A DNA stretch of 39,992 bases, from positions 179,276 through 219,267 of the forward strand of contig NW_014577410.1 in the NCBI RefSeq assembly GCF_000485595.1, given 5' to 3'. Source of the stretch: Priapulus caudatus. Lineage: Eukaryota > Priapulida > Priapulimorpha > Priapulimorphida > Priapulidae. A program made the position numbers and the translations under genes. The notes under the pieces were generated by a model. The model was given only the letters and a program-made list of their open reading frames with translations. It ran no database searches and was not told where the DNA came from. This document shows positions 23,049-33,924 of the stretch, piece after piece. Numbering within the stretch: the first letter of the stretch is position 1; each line of letters begins with the position of its first letter.

Positions 23049-24002
23049 TGCATCAACTTTAGAACAGAAATTTCCGAACAGATACTTTCTAGAATTTGTC
23101 GAAATAAACAGCTGCGTTATTACATCTCTCGATGAGAGAGAGAGACAGGCGCGTAGAGAGTAAACCTTTCACTATTACTCAACTCGCATCGGAATTTATA
23201 AAGCAATCTCGGCGCACTCTAAACGCATTCAACTAACATCTGATCAGCGTGCGCGTGTGACGACGGCCGCAGCGGCGGCGGCATCCATCGAAAGACGAGT
23301 GAAATTCGCGACGCGAGATCGGCCATCGCGGATCACCAAAACCCGCAATCCCTTCCCCAGTATTTGCGGAAGATGATTAAGCGTACGAAACAGCCCGGGG
23401 CGCGGATATAGATTCGTGTCGTATCCGTGCGCGATACGCATCGGATCAAAAATCGGAATCCGGCAGATGGCAGAGAGTTGGCAAGAAGACCCCGAACGCC
23501 CCCGGGTGGTGCCCGGTTAGAGTCGGCAATCATAGGGGGTTATGTGATCCGTATGGGGGGTAATTTAGTTAATGTAATATGCGAAGAAGAGAGCCGAGGA
23601 AAGAGAGAAGAGATTGGAAGAGAGAGATAGAGAGAGAGAGAGGGAGAGAGAGAGAGAGCATGATGGAGGAGAGAGAGAGATGAGAGGAAAGAGGCCGAGA
23701 GCGAGAGAAGCTATATTACATATATTTTATATCAAATGATATGCTTAATCTAAAGTGCCGCAGACACGTTGGCCACAGCGTGTGAGGGTAATAGGCGTAT
23801 GAGTTTTTTTTTTATCATGAGTGCTTATGAGATAACGTTGCTCAGTAGCGCCAAAGCATTACGCGGTGTTTGGTAATTTACGGGCTATGTTTTATACTGA
23901 CGTGTGTTCCAAGTGCCGTGTGCGATGGTCAGAGGAAGAGTGGAGACGAAAGCAATGCCGAGAAGATGAGCAAAATGGCGATAGTAAGATAGAAGATAGA
24001 GT
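23046..24002. other. Unrecognised sequence with GA tract
   Basis: No gene recognised. It contains a GA tract at 23600-23705 and a GCGGCGGCGG run at 23270-23281. Opposed open frames of 65-67 codons at 23244-23630 have no family motif. Confidence 0.4.
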
Positions 24003-24245
24003 AGAGTGATATATAGATATATAAATTAGATAAATATATAGAATAATGAGAATAGATAGAAGATAGATAGATAGATAAGATAGATAGCATAGATAGAGTA
24101 GATGAGATAGATAGATAGATAGATAGAAGACTAGATAGATGTAGATAGGTGAGAATAGATAGATAGATAGATAGATAGATAGAATGATAGATAGCTAGAT
24201 AGATGAGATAGATAGAGTAATAGATATAAGTAGGATGATAGAGAG
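24003..24245. repeat. GATA tetranucleotide repeat
   Basis: GATA units in broken phase with AGAT, TAGA and occasional GAT losses, flanked by AT-rich sequence. Confidence 0.9.
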
Positions 24246-24261
24246 GCGTGATGGACATGAG

Positions 24262-24795
24262 AGGAGAAAGGCTACGCATGTATTCCTAGTACAGCAAACA
24301 CGCCGACGTTAGTAGAAACCAGCCGATATTGTATAAAGCAAGACGCACAGATCTTCGACGCAAAAAACGTCGCGGCCCCGACCCCGAGATAGGACTTTAA
24401 CGTACACTCGTTTCACAATGCGCCGGAGATTCTGACGACATCCCGAGAGAACGACCCGACAGACGGGCGAGGGACCGCGACTACGGCCGACAGCCGCGGG
24501 AGCAGAAAGAGCGAAATATAAAAGACTAGTTAGCGAGAGGGAGAAGAGGAAAGAAGCAGACCGAGCGCCGGCGCCGAGAGCGGCTGTGACGAGATAAAGA
24601 GCTGATATATATAGTATAAGCGCGAAGGGATTAACATCACGCGTACGCCGTAGCGGCCAGTCGACAGATATAGCACTGAGTAGACGCGCCATCCCGATGA
24701 TGCTAAGCTGTTCTAAATGATGCATCTCATCCCTCCGCGAGAAGTTTTGATTTGTGGACATTATATAGAGAAGCGAATTCGCCGCGCATGGTGAT
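24262..24795. repeat. Diverged duplicate E1 (partner 26142-26618)
   Basis: Starts with AGGCTACGC(A)ATGTATTCC, contains AGCAAACACGCCGACGTTAG, and ends with GTGGACATT and TATAGAGAAGCGA in both copies. The edges match closely, but the middle differs: here it is a mixed C/G-rich segment, in the partner a GA-rich tract. Minus-strand open frames in both copies are not recognisable proteins. Confidence 0.75.
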
Positions 24796-24798
24796 TAC

Positions 24799-24867
<69 letters not shown>

Positions 24868-24880
24868 TCACTCACACGCA
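24799..24880. repeat. CA microsatellite with CACT end
   Basis: CA run with one TA interruption, ending in three CACT units. Confidence 0.95.
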
Positions 24881-25335
24881 CGCGCCCTCGCACCTCTGTG
24901 TTCAATAACGTTATAACGTTTTAACGCTTCCTGCGGCTGCTAACGCCGATCTGTTCCCGCGAGTTAAATTCGCCCTTCAATGCGCACGAGAATTATAGAA
25001 AATGTTCAAAACTGCGCAGGGAATTAGGCAATAAAGTGTAAATTCCGCCGGCTCACGTTCCGCTACGTCCCACTAGTTAATGTTCCATCTCTCCGCGCAT
25101 CGAAGGCTCTGTGGATCAGTAGAGCTACGACAGATCTAAGCTCGGATGACGGGTTCCGGCGTTAGCCGTCTTACAAGGCTTTATTGCCGCGCTGTTGGGA
25201 AGATCCTCTGTTTAGACTTGAGTGGTCGCGTGCGAGTGCCAGCGAGATCAGCGACGTACCCACGCATACTGTATTTTCCATTTCCCTGGTTTAATGCAGG
25301 GATGCAGGATCCTTTCCCTGGTATATGCTAGTATA
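24881..25335. other. Unrecognised sequence
   Basis: Unique sequence, no gene seen. Confidence 0.4.
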
Positions 25336-25505
25336 AAATTATCAGCATCACCACCACCACAACCAACATCATTATAATCACCATAATCATTATTATCATC
25401 GTCGTCCGCCTCCTCTTCCTCCTCTTCCTCCTCTTTCTCCTCTTCCTCCGCCTCTTCCTCCTCCTCTTCCGTCTTCTCATTATCATCATCGTCGTCGTTG
25501 TTGTT

Positions 25506-25574
<69 letters not shown>

Positions 25575-25735
25575 TTCATCATCATCATTACCATCATCAT
25601 CATGATGATCATCACAATCTCAAATTAGTTTCATATCATCATTACCATCATCGGTATCATCATTGTCTTCTTTTTCTTCTTCGTCGTCGTTGTCGTTATC
25701 GTCATCGTCGCCAACATTATCATCACCATAAGCGT
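25336..25735. repeat. ATC / CTC trinucleotide compound microsatellite
   Basis: CACCAC, then CCTCTTCCTC, then a long pure ATC run (about 25508-25575) and further ATC and TCG units. All codons are of the form NTC/ATN, so a 95-codon Met-rich minus-strand frame is open by default. Confidence 0.95.
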
Positions 25736-26141
25736 TAACATGTCAGTTTAATACATAATATATAATAATACATAATAATACATTTTATAACATGTCGTCG
25801 GAGGATGATAGCAATTGTCTTCTTCTATACAAACCTTCTTCTATACAGAGTCATCGCCCACCCATCCGGTCCTCCGCTCTTCTCATCACTTCAACCCCCG
25901 TACCAGTTCACCGCCACGAGTCACTGTAAGACACCATGCATCATCTGAATATAGACTTTACTTCCACAGCCGATTAACTCTTTCCTGTCTTAACGGTTAA
26001 TTAGGAGCAGTGTTGTAAGCTATACACGGGGAATCAGAGCCAGTAAAGCAAACGACAATGGGGATAATTGGCAAGTGACCCCGACCCGACCAACTCCTCA
26101 CACTCCTCACATGACTCCTCGCACTCTCATGACTCCTCAGA
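25736..26141. other. Unrecognised sequence
   Basis: Unique sequence with a short tandem CACTCCTCACATGACTCCTC-like segment (26098-26142). No gene recognised. Confidence 0.4.
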
Positions 26142-26618
26142 GGGAAAGGCTACGCAATGTATTCCTAGTACAGCAAACACGCCGACGTTAGTAGAAAACA
26201 GCGATAATTGTATAAAGAAACGCAAATCTCGACGCCAAAAAACACGCGGATGAGGCGCCGAGAAAGCTACGAATGTTAATCAATGGCGGACGATTCTGCC
26301 GACATCGAGAGAGAGACAGAAAGAGCGAGAAGAGAGAAATAGCGAGAGGGGGAGACAGAGAGATATAAAAAGAAATAGAGAAGGGGAAGAAAGAGAAAAA
26401 GAAAGCGAGAGCGCGCGAGAGGGATGGGGGAGCGAGAAAGATATATATATATAATCGCGAAAGATTAACATCCGGCCGTACGCGTAGCCGGCAGTCGACA
26501 GATATAGGCATGAGTAGACGCGCCATCGATGTGCTAGCTGTTCTAAATGATGATCTCATCTCGCGAGAAGTTTTGCATCTGTGGACATTTATAGAGAAGC
26601 GATTCCGCGAATGCGGAT
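26142..26618. repeat. Diverged duplicate E2 (partner 24262-24795)
   Basis: Same edges as E1. Its middle (26305-26435) is a GA-rich tract followed by TATATATATATAA. Substitutions as well as indels separate the copies. Confidence 0.75.
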
Positions 26619-27214
26619 TAAACTTGGCGGTTAAAGACAAAACTCGCGTCTCTCCCCGCCATAGAAACGACGACGATAGCGGGGTTACTGACGCACGGAG
26701 AGGGATAGAAGACAGAAGAGACGATACAGGAGATTTCAGGGTCGGAGCAGGATAGCTGAAGGACGATATAGGGTAGGATAGACAAAACAGAATGGTTTAC
26801 GTAATAGTAGGGGTTTATAATAACAAATTTGTCATTATTAACCCCTGGTAATAGGAATGGAATAGATAAGGAGTAACATAGATAGAGCACTGTAGACAAC
26901 AGGATAGATGGAACATGATAGGCGAAGTCGGATCGACGGAATTAGATCGGCGGAGAAAGACGGATTATGATGTCGCATGGACGAGCGTAGAGGGATGAGA
27001 TGAGACAAGAATCACAACATGGAATTACAGCTCGAGCCGGCACAGGGAGAGGCGTAACGGACGCGAACTTCCCTGCACAATACATTCGCAACAACACTAA
27101 TAAGGTACCGCCGCGGCCATTCAATCTGCAGATTAAGCATCAATCGCGCGTCCGGCACCGATCGAACGCATCCTATTCGGAAAGATCTTCACCCGGTGAT
27201 TATTTCGCCGTTAG
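26619..27214. other. Unrecognised sequence
   Basis: Unique sequence with purine-rich GATAGG-like words near 26750-26920. A 139-codon plus frame (27000-27419) overlaps the tandem repeat and shows no family signature. Confidence 0.4.
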
Positions 27215-27296
27215 CCTCCCCTCGAGCAATCTCATGCGGCGGTTATGTGCCGCCGCCTCCCCTCGAGCAATCTCATGCGGCGGTTATGTGCCGCCG
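27215..27296. repeat. Two perfect 41-bp direct tandem copies
   Basis: The unit runs from CCTCCCCTCGAGCAATC to TATGTGCCGCCG and occurs at 27215-27255 and 27256-27296 without a mismatch. Each copy carries the small inverted pair CGGCGG/CCGCCG around TTATGTG. A GCAGCAGCAG run follows at 27302-27324. Confidence 0.9.
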
Positions 27297-27467
27297 GCGG
27301 GCAGCAGCAGCAGCGGCAGCAGCGGCGCTCCTTGGAGCCGCCTCGCCAGCGACTCGCATCAAAGTCGGCGATCGCGTCGGCGTGTCTGTGTGACGGCGGC
27401 GGGGCGGGAACCTGAGTGACGGTGCATGAGTTCTTCTGCTGGGCGCGGTAGTCTCGCTATTACGTGT

Positions 27468-27489
27468 TATTGTTGTTGTTATTGTTGAT

Positions 27490-27573
<84 letters not shown>
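27468..27573. repeat. TTG trinucleotide microsatellite
   Basis: About 33 nearly pure TTG units with one GATATTG interruption near the start. Confidence 0.95.
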
Positions 27574-27672
27574 CTCGTTGTGTGCTGATACTTGTAGCTT
27601 CTAGTAGACGTTAGTGGCACGCTGTGACACGTGGTGGGGTCAAACGTGATTGCTCTGATCGGCATGCATATG

Positions 27673-27708
27673 TATCAGGAGTGTATCAATATTGATACAC
27701 TCCTGATA
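27673..27708. repeat. Perfect 36-bp palindrome
   Basis: TATCAGGAGTGTATCAAT is followed with no spacer by its exact inverse complement. The hexamer ATACAC/GTGTAT lies in each arm. No similar sequence occurs elsewhere in the window. Confidence 0.95.
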
Positions 27709-27782
27709 TGTATCGGAGAAAGTACGCGTATATAATATACACGAACCTTTACGCGTGCGTGCACGCACATAAATACGCTTAC

Positions 27783-27836
27783 CCACGCACACACACACAC
27801 ACACACCCGCACGCACACAGACACACGCGCCGCACG
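27783..27836. repeat. CA / CACG microsatellite
   Basis: Short CA run with CCGCACGC interruptions. Confidence 0.85.
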
Positions 27837-28035
27837 CAGACATGTAATCAGAATGCGCTTAGCCGCATGGCAACGGCTAAAAGTATTGTGCTGCTGCTGA
27901 TGTTAAACGTTTCTCGTCATTACAGTTAAGGTTTGCCCAAGAAATCCTAAAACACGTGTTAAACTGGGTGACTGTTTCCTATAACCGATAGTGGTGGTCA
28001 TGCCCAAGTAAGCCCAGCCTCTACCAGAGCTCTCT

Positions 28036-28070
28036 GGAACGTGTGCGTGAGCATGTGTGCGTGGCGTGTG

Positions 28071-28108
<38 letters not shown>

Positions 28109-28260
28109 TGTGTGTGTGTGTGTGTTGTGTGTGTGTGTGTGTCTGCGTGGTGTGTTGTGTGTAGTGTGTGTGTGTTGTGTGTGTGTGTGTGTGTGTATGT
28201 GTGTGTGTGTGTGTGTGTTGTGTGTGTGTGTGTTGTGTACTGGTGTGAACTATGCGTGTG
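28036..28260. repeat. GT microsatellite preceding the first 6.2-kb unit
   Basis: GT repeats with GTTG breaks. It occupies the same position relative to unit 1 as the GT tract at 34060-34522 does to unit 2, so it may be the truncated end of an earlier unit. Confidence 0.9.
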
Positions 28261-29515
28261 GTGTGTTTGCGGGCGCTGCGATGTTTAAATATTTAATAGC
28301 AGGAATTATTACTGGCCTTGACTACGAGCTATCGTTTGTGTTTATAAGTTAGTCTTTCTGTAAAAGTTGCCTTTTTGCATATAGATGTTTGTGGGCAAAC
28401 GCCGCGGTAATTCGGCTGCACGCAAGACTGCAATACTAACACGAATATCCGCGATTATTTAATGGCTTATTTTTTCAGGCTTTATGTTCTGCTTTAATTT
28501 AATTTCGCTAAGGACAATCTTAATGATTGTAGATGAGACGTATAATGACATACTTAGGAAATTAATGAAATCGCTGCTGAGGACTTGTATAGCCTTGATC
28601 GTTCTGCTTAATATGTTGCATGCAGCATTCTGAACCATTTTAAATGCAGGCTTAGATCGCTCAAACGCTAGAAAATGATTAACGATAGAGAATCAACCCC
28701 AGAATATCAATGGGAAAATCTCAAATTTCTGAACATGTTTAAGGTGCTGGAGCCAGTATGTTTGTTAGTGTGTAAGATTAGATGGCTCTCTCCGGGCTCT
28801 CTGGCAAACATCTAGAGGCATGTGCCCTCGTCCCGAACAACGCGCAACGATTTTACACCTACCTTGTTGCTCAGCTTGCCCCTCAGCAGCCACGCCAAAC
28901 CGGTCAAGGCCCCCTCATGTCTTTAATCTCTTGCCCTTCTAGCACCAACCCGTCCCCCTCCTCTCTCCCAGCCTCTTCCTCTACTCCCTCTCTAACCGTA
29001 TCTCTCGCTCTGCCGGCGATTCTTTCCAAGTTCTATCTTCTATACTCTTCATCTTCTCTTTTTCCGCCTCTTTGGGTGCTTTCTTTCTGTCTCCTTCTCA
29101 ACACACCCTCTAGTCGCCGCGTCGCATCCGCGGTCCTTCCTGTGAGAGTTGAGGTAGTCTCTACGGGGAGAAGAGTTCCCGGCTCCTCTCGTCGTCACGC
29201 GCTGGTGTTTGATGTGTATGAGCCAGAGCAGGCCGCGAAGAAGCGTCGTATCCCTATACGCGCTGGCGTATATCGATCATGAAAATCTCGAGACGAATAT
29301 TATATTTATTACTCTGATCTGTATCGCGATACATTATTTACACGTGCCTGCTCGGCGCTTCGCGCGTGCGCTAATGCGGCTTCGACTGTAACTAGCTGGT
29401 TTGTAGGAATTGGCCTTCTTGTAGTTATTACTTCTAGTTTTGGTCGCTTTCTTCGTGCCCGTTTTTCATACGAGAACTCGCTCTCGCTCTTGGTCTTGCT
29501 CTCGCTCTTGCTCTC

Positions 29516-29516
29516 G

Positions 29517-29557
<41 letters not shown>

Positions 29558-29578
29558 TCTCTCTCTCTCTGTGTCTCT
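29516..29578. repeat. CT microsatellite in unit 1
   Basis: CT run with TTCT breaks; counterpart at 35743-35793. Confidence 0.85.
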
Positions 29579-29671
29579 GTTCTGCTCCCATTTTCTCCCT
29601 GTTTTTAGCTCGCACACGTTCTCTACGCTGCGTAGTTTCTCGGTGTGTCAGTATTATTTTGCAATTATTTT

Positions 29672-29719
29672 GCGCCATTATTTTGCCATTATGTTGCGCC
29701 ATTATTTTGCCATTATGTT
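29672..29719. repeat. Two tandem 24-bp copies
   Basis: The unit GCGCCATTATTTTGCC plus ATTATGTT occurs at 29672-29695 and 29696-29719 exactly. A degraded half-copy (TTATTTTGCAATTATTTT) precedes it. The same arrangement is at about 35888-35943. Confidence 0.85.
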
Positions 29720-30829
29720 GCGTCTAATCGCTCCTTCACTGCTTTTCTCGCTCGTGTTTTCGAAAAACCGTAATTTTCACTACTTCTCGCGAATTTTCTG
29801 TCACGAATGCTCATTCCTAATTGTACTTGCCCCCATCGTCCGCCTGTTCTCTTCGAGGACCTGACTCATCCGGTGAAATTGAGGTACCTTCTAAAAATGC
29901 CAGCGGTGCGGCAACGGAGAGCGAACCAATAATTTTACTTATAACCTAATAAATTGTAAAAAATTGAAAGATTATCGGATGTTTTGGGAACACTGCGCGG
30001 CCAACCTGCCGAATAAATCGGTTTCAAAATCGAATTAACTACTGACGGCTCGCTTTTAGGCAAAGTGTTCGACTGCCTTTGGAGAGTAAAATAGGCAGGA
30101 AATTGGCGAAGACGTGTGAATTCGTAATTAAAATAACGGAAATTTATGGTCTGCGCGCAAGATATGACGCGTACAATTACTGACACTTCTTCCCGTACGA
30201 AGGAATACGTGTGGCGAATACGTTTCTCGTGTGCGGCGAAGAAACAAGCAACGTGGGGCTTTATCGTACACACAAAAACTCAGCAGAAGCTGAGCGATGC
30301 TGCTGAGCGTATAGCATGCATGATTCGATGAGTGGTGTTGAGCTAACTCGATTTGTTAGCGACATGAAACGCGGCCACATGCGTACATGAATATTTATTC
30401 ATGTGACCCTCGCAACGGCGAGAAGAAATACATGAATCGCTTTCCTTTCCTTTCTCGGAGACGAATCAAATGAATGTAAATGAGTTCGGAATAACTTACA
30501 TCTACGGTACCCTAAACCCATAGTACGGGTACACACGTATACATATATTTACATATACGATTATATAATATGCACGAACGATCAAATACGCGTTCGTACA
30601 AAGCCGCTGCGTATGCAAGGACCATTTTATTACGCACATATTTACGAAATACGAATCGTGCGCATATGATTATGCGTATATAGCAAGGGAAATCCGAGCG
30701 TTAGTGAGCAACTCTATACCATCACGGACTTCACTCAGTATAAATCAATAGCAACGCTCTGATTACTTGTATCGATTCGAAAAATACACATGACTATAGC
30801 ACATAAAACAGTGATAGGATGTCACTTAC

Positions 30830-30903
30830 CGCCATAGTTGGGCCGAAGTCGTTTATCGTAACCCATTAGCAAACTGTCGAGTAACTCCGTCATGTTAACG
30901 ATC
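30830..30903 (-). CDS. Internal exon of a GABA-A-type Cys-loop receptor subunit, copy 1
   Basis: A 74-nt exon on the minus strand. It follows a pyrimidine-rich acceptor (CTGTCTCTCTATTCTAG, AG at 30905-30904) and ends at a donor GGTAAGTG (GT at 30829-30828). Starting from the last base of a split codon, it reads 24 codons without a stop and leaves one G of the next codon. The peptide contains TELLDSLL and then GYDKRLRPNYG, which is the extracellular N-terminal signature (YDxRxRPxxGG) of insect RDL, GRD and LCCH3 and of vertebrate GABA-A and glycine receptor subunits, close to the first ligand-binding loop. Vertebrate genes of this family have a short exon of similar size at this position (established knowledge, from memory). 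These subunits form pentameric chloride channels in the plasma membrane gated by inhibitory transmitter. The exact subunit cannot be assigned from 24 residues. The next exon should lie at lower coordinates but is not visible in this window; an upstream exon would lie at higher coordinates. Confidence 0.75.
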
Positions 30904-31190
30904 CTAGAATAGAGAGACAGAAAAAAACGACGACGTTATTTCTTTTCAAATCACATTCTTATATTTCTCGCGACAGCGCGCGACGCGAAAGAAATCGTTT
31001 TCTCACAGGTTTTTTTCATTGTCGTCTGCTTGCGAGAAACGTTAGAGATCAGCAGCGCCACCTGTAGTTAAGTTATGGAAATATAAATTCGACGGCGCGC
31101 GGGTACTTTGCTGAGTGCATGCGGTCGATCTTGATCGCTATTTAGTTTAACGTCTTAAAGATTTAGCAGCTCTATTTATATTATTGGACA

Positions 31191-31588
31191 ATACTACTGC
31201 TACTGCTGCTGTTGTTGGTGCTGCTGCTGTTGCTACTGCTGCTGTTGCTACTGCTGCTGTTGCTACTGCTGCTGTTGCTGCTGTTGCTCCTGCTGCTGTT
31301 GCTGCTGTTGCTACTGCTGCTGTTGCTACTGCTGCTGTTGCTACTGCTGCTGCCGCTGTTGTTGTTGTTACTACTACCGCTACTGATGATGATGATGCGC
31401 CTGCTGCTACTGCTGCTGATGATGATGATAAGGATGATGATGATGATGATGATGATGATGGTGGTGGCGATGATGATGATAATAATGATGATGATGATGA
31501 AGATTATGATGATGATGATGTTGATGATGATGACGGTGGTGATGATGACCATGCTCTTGCTAATGCTGCTGCTGATTATGCTGAATGA
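31191..31588. repeat. Compound CTG/TTG/CTA then GAT trinucleotide tract, copy 1
   Basis: About 190 bp of CTGCTGTTGCTA-type 12-mers, then GATGAT-rich sequence. Because all units are triplets, all three plus frames stay open (poly-Leu/Met, poly-Ala/Val/Asp and so on) for up to 172 codons. It lies about 290 bp upstream of the receptor exon on the exon strand, so it would be intronic, read as CAG/CAA and ATC. It is not itself a protein gene. Confidence 0.9.
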
Positions 31589-31619
31589 GAAAGTGATTGA
31601 AAAAAGTTTCCCGCTTTCC

Positions 31620-31785
31620 CCGTTGCGCTTGCTCGCTCTCTCCCTTTCCCTCTCCTCTCTCACCCCCTCTCTCTCGATTTATGTGTTCCTGTCCTCTCTC
31701 ACACCCTACTCTCTCGATTTTTATTTATAATATTATATATATATATATATTTATAATATTACTGTATATATATATATAGGTATAC
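31620..31785. repeat. CT tract and AT microsatellite, unit 1
   Basis: CT-rich sequence followed by TATATATA runs broken by TTTATAATATTACTG. Counterpart at 37785-37899. Confidence 0.85.
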
Positions 31786-32012
31786 TTATACAAACTCCAT
31801 TTAAGCTGTCGCCCTGGTGACCATTATGCTGGGCGTGTGTTTACATCTACACTCGTGTACAGCAGAGAGCTCTTGCTGTACAAAGCACATTTCTCGAAGC
31901 CTCTCATACGGTTTTGCTGGTGCACTTGGCGCCCCCTAACGTCGCTCGCGGCCACCTAGTTCTAGTCGACAATGTTCTGCCCAGGCCGCCGTACGACTTT
32001 AGAATCCACCGG

Positions 32013-32098
32013 CACACACACACACAGCAATACAACCACACAACAGACACACTAATATATACTTATTATAATTATATATATATACTCATTTATATATA
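32013..32098. repeat. Short CA and TA tracts, unit 1
   Basis: CA runs interrupted by GCAATACAAC, then an AT-rich TATATA segment. In unit 2 the corresponding CA and TA runs are longer and purer (38081-38157). Confidence 0.8.
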
Positions 32099-32203
32099 TC
32101 GCAAGTGGCGGCCCTTGTGACGAAAATCCATATGATCAACCGCACCTGATTGAGAATTATATGCCTATATATGCGCGCGCTCGGCGCAGCGGGGAGATGA
32201 CCG

Positions 32204-32234
32204 TATATAAAGATTTCCTAGTCGCTTTCCATTC
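32204..32234 (+). promoter_or_regulatory. Candidate TATA plus initiator core promoter, copy 1
   Basis: TATATAA at 32204-32210 is followed 27 bp later by the A of CCATTCT, which fits the metazoan initiator consensus YYANWYY. Both elements and their spacing are kept in the duplicate at 38264. No downstream plus-strand coding exon is recognised, and direction is opposite to the receptor exon, so function is uncertain. AT-rich DNA lies nearby, so a chance TATA is possible. Confidence 0.25.
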
Positions 32235-33924
32235 TTCGCCGCACTTCCGGTTTTGTTGTCGCACAAACGTTATTTTGCAGGCGCGCTGAGTACTTCATCG
32301 TGTAAAACAAAAATAGAGCAAACAACGGGCGTGTGTGCATTATGCGTGATGATGACCCGCGAAGCTCAATTTGAGTATGGTGCGGAGTAACGGCAACATC
32401 GTCGCCTAAGTCGAGCGTCGGGCGACGTCAGAACCTTGCCTTGTTTAGATTATTTGCTTTTTCACCGCGGCGCGAAATAGAATCACCAGGTCGTTTGTGC
32501 GCGGGTTGGTGGTTGGTCGCTCGTAGGCTGATTCTGGATTGCATTATAGAGAGGGTGACAGAAGTCTCTGATCAGTCCAATAAGCTTTTAATACTTTCCA
32601 TCTCTTTCCAACTGTCGAGTTTTTACCACAACCGCCTTAATACCCTCTTTTTCCTTCTGCCACCAACTAGCTGCTTCGCCGTTTTTTCATATGATCCCGA
32701 CTCCGGACCTCCCACTGTCCTGCCCTGCGGCCCCTCCTACTCTCCACTTGATATATCTAAAGGCACGAGCACACCTCTCTTCCTCTCGCCCCGCGCTCCC
32801 CGGCACAACCCTCTCCCTAATGACACACGCGGTTTCTACTTTGTAAGCTAATCTTAATATATAGATGCATTTAGCATGTTTCAGAGATTAGTCTATTAAC
32901 TGTACTGTTTGAAAAAATTGCCACATCGTATCTCGAGAGCATGAAGTCGTGTGATATATCTTCCATTTACAGCGAGAAAAACCATTTCGCCGCAAGGTTA
33001 CATAATACTTTTTACGGATTTATTTACTGCCATTACCGATACAATTATCTTATCATCACTGCATATGATGATCAGTATATATATCCGTTGATAACTCAGA
33101 ACTATAATAATACTAGAATTTTAATTACCCTGATTACTTATATAAATATTATTATTCTTTCTCATTATTTTACACTCGGTATCTGTCGGGTGCTGTCCTG
33201 CTTCTGCCCGCTGCCGTTCTAGGCCGAAGGATGCCATGGGCAGTAAGGAATGGGAGAGTTGTCGTTATTAACTTTATTATCAACGGATCGGTTATCGTGC
33301 TGCTATACATGACACCATCTTTTAACGCAGCTTTTTGATATTATCTTTTCTTGCACACAGCTTGGATGCCCGAATAGCTCGATGTGGGAGTTACCCACAA
33401 GGATACTGACCACGGTACGAGCTCTCTCGCTCTCTCCCATATCAATACCGACGTACCACGGCTCTGCATTGTCACTGTGCCAAGTCTCCACAATAGTGAT
33501 TTTCTCACAAGGGGCGCTTTTCGCGATGCTTTCAGATGAACAGTCGTCAGCAGCATCTTTACTTTATACGTTCACGAGGTACCGCGCACTCGCCATTCCA
33601 CTGAAAGAATACTTCGACACGCAGGTTACGTTTCGCTCTCGCACGCCTGTGCTTAGGAGCTAATGCTGTGAGAACCTGATTGTCGGGTTTATTACGCGCG
33701 GCAGAAAGCGACAACGACATGACGCGACAGAACGACGTCGATCGAAAGCATTTATTCGGTTAGGAACGCCGTCGGGCGTCGTAAAATCCGGCGAGCGGTT
33801 ACGTAATGATGGCCAAAGACAAATCGCAATAAAGCGGAAAGTTAAAAAACTAATGCAACGCTGGTGTGTCGTTTTATTGTGGCAGCAGATATATTTAAAA
33901 CTGAAACGAGCTGGGCGCAGCGCA

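Noticed and set aside
25328-25615. Met-rich minus-strand protein
   Set aside because: Direct product of an ATC/CAT repeat.
28782-29282. 166-codon open frame in unit 1
   Set aside because: In unit 2 the frame changes repeatedly through indels, the composition is Ser/Pro/Leu-rich, and no family is recognisable.
30146-30331. 61-codon plus frame near the receptor exon
   Set aside because: Opposed by a minus-strand frame, broken in unit 2, and without recognisable motif; probably intron sequence.
31184-31588. 134-codon Ala-Val then poly-Asp protein
   Set aside because: It is a translation of CTG and GAT triplet repeats; overlapping frames are equally open.
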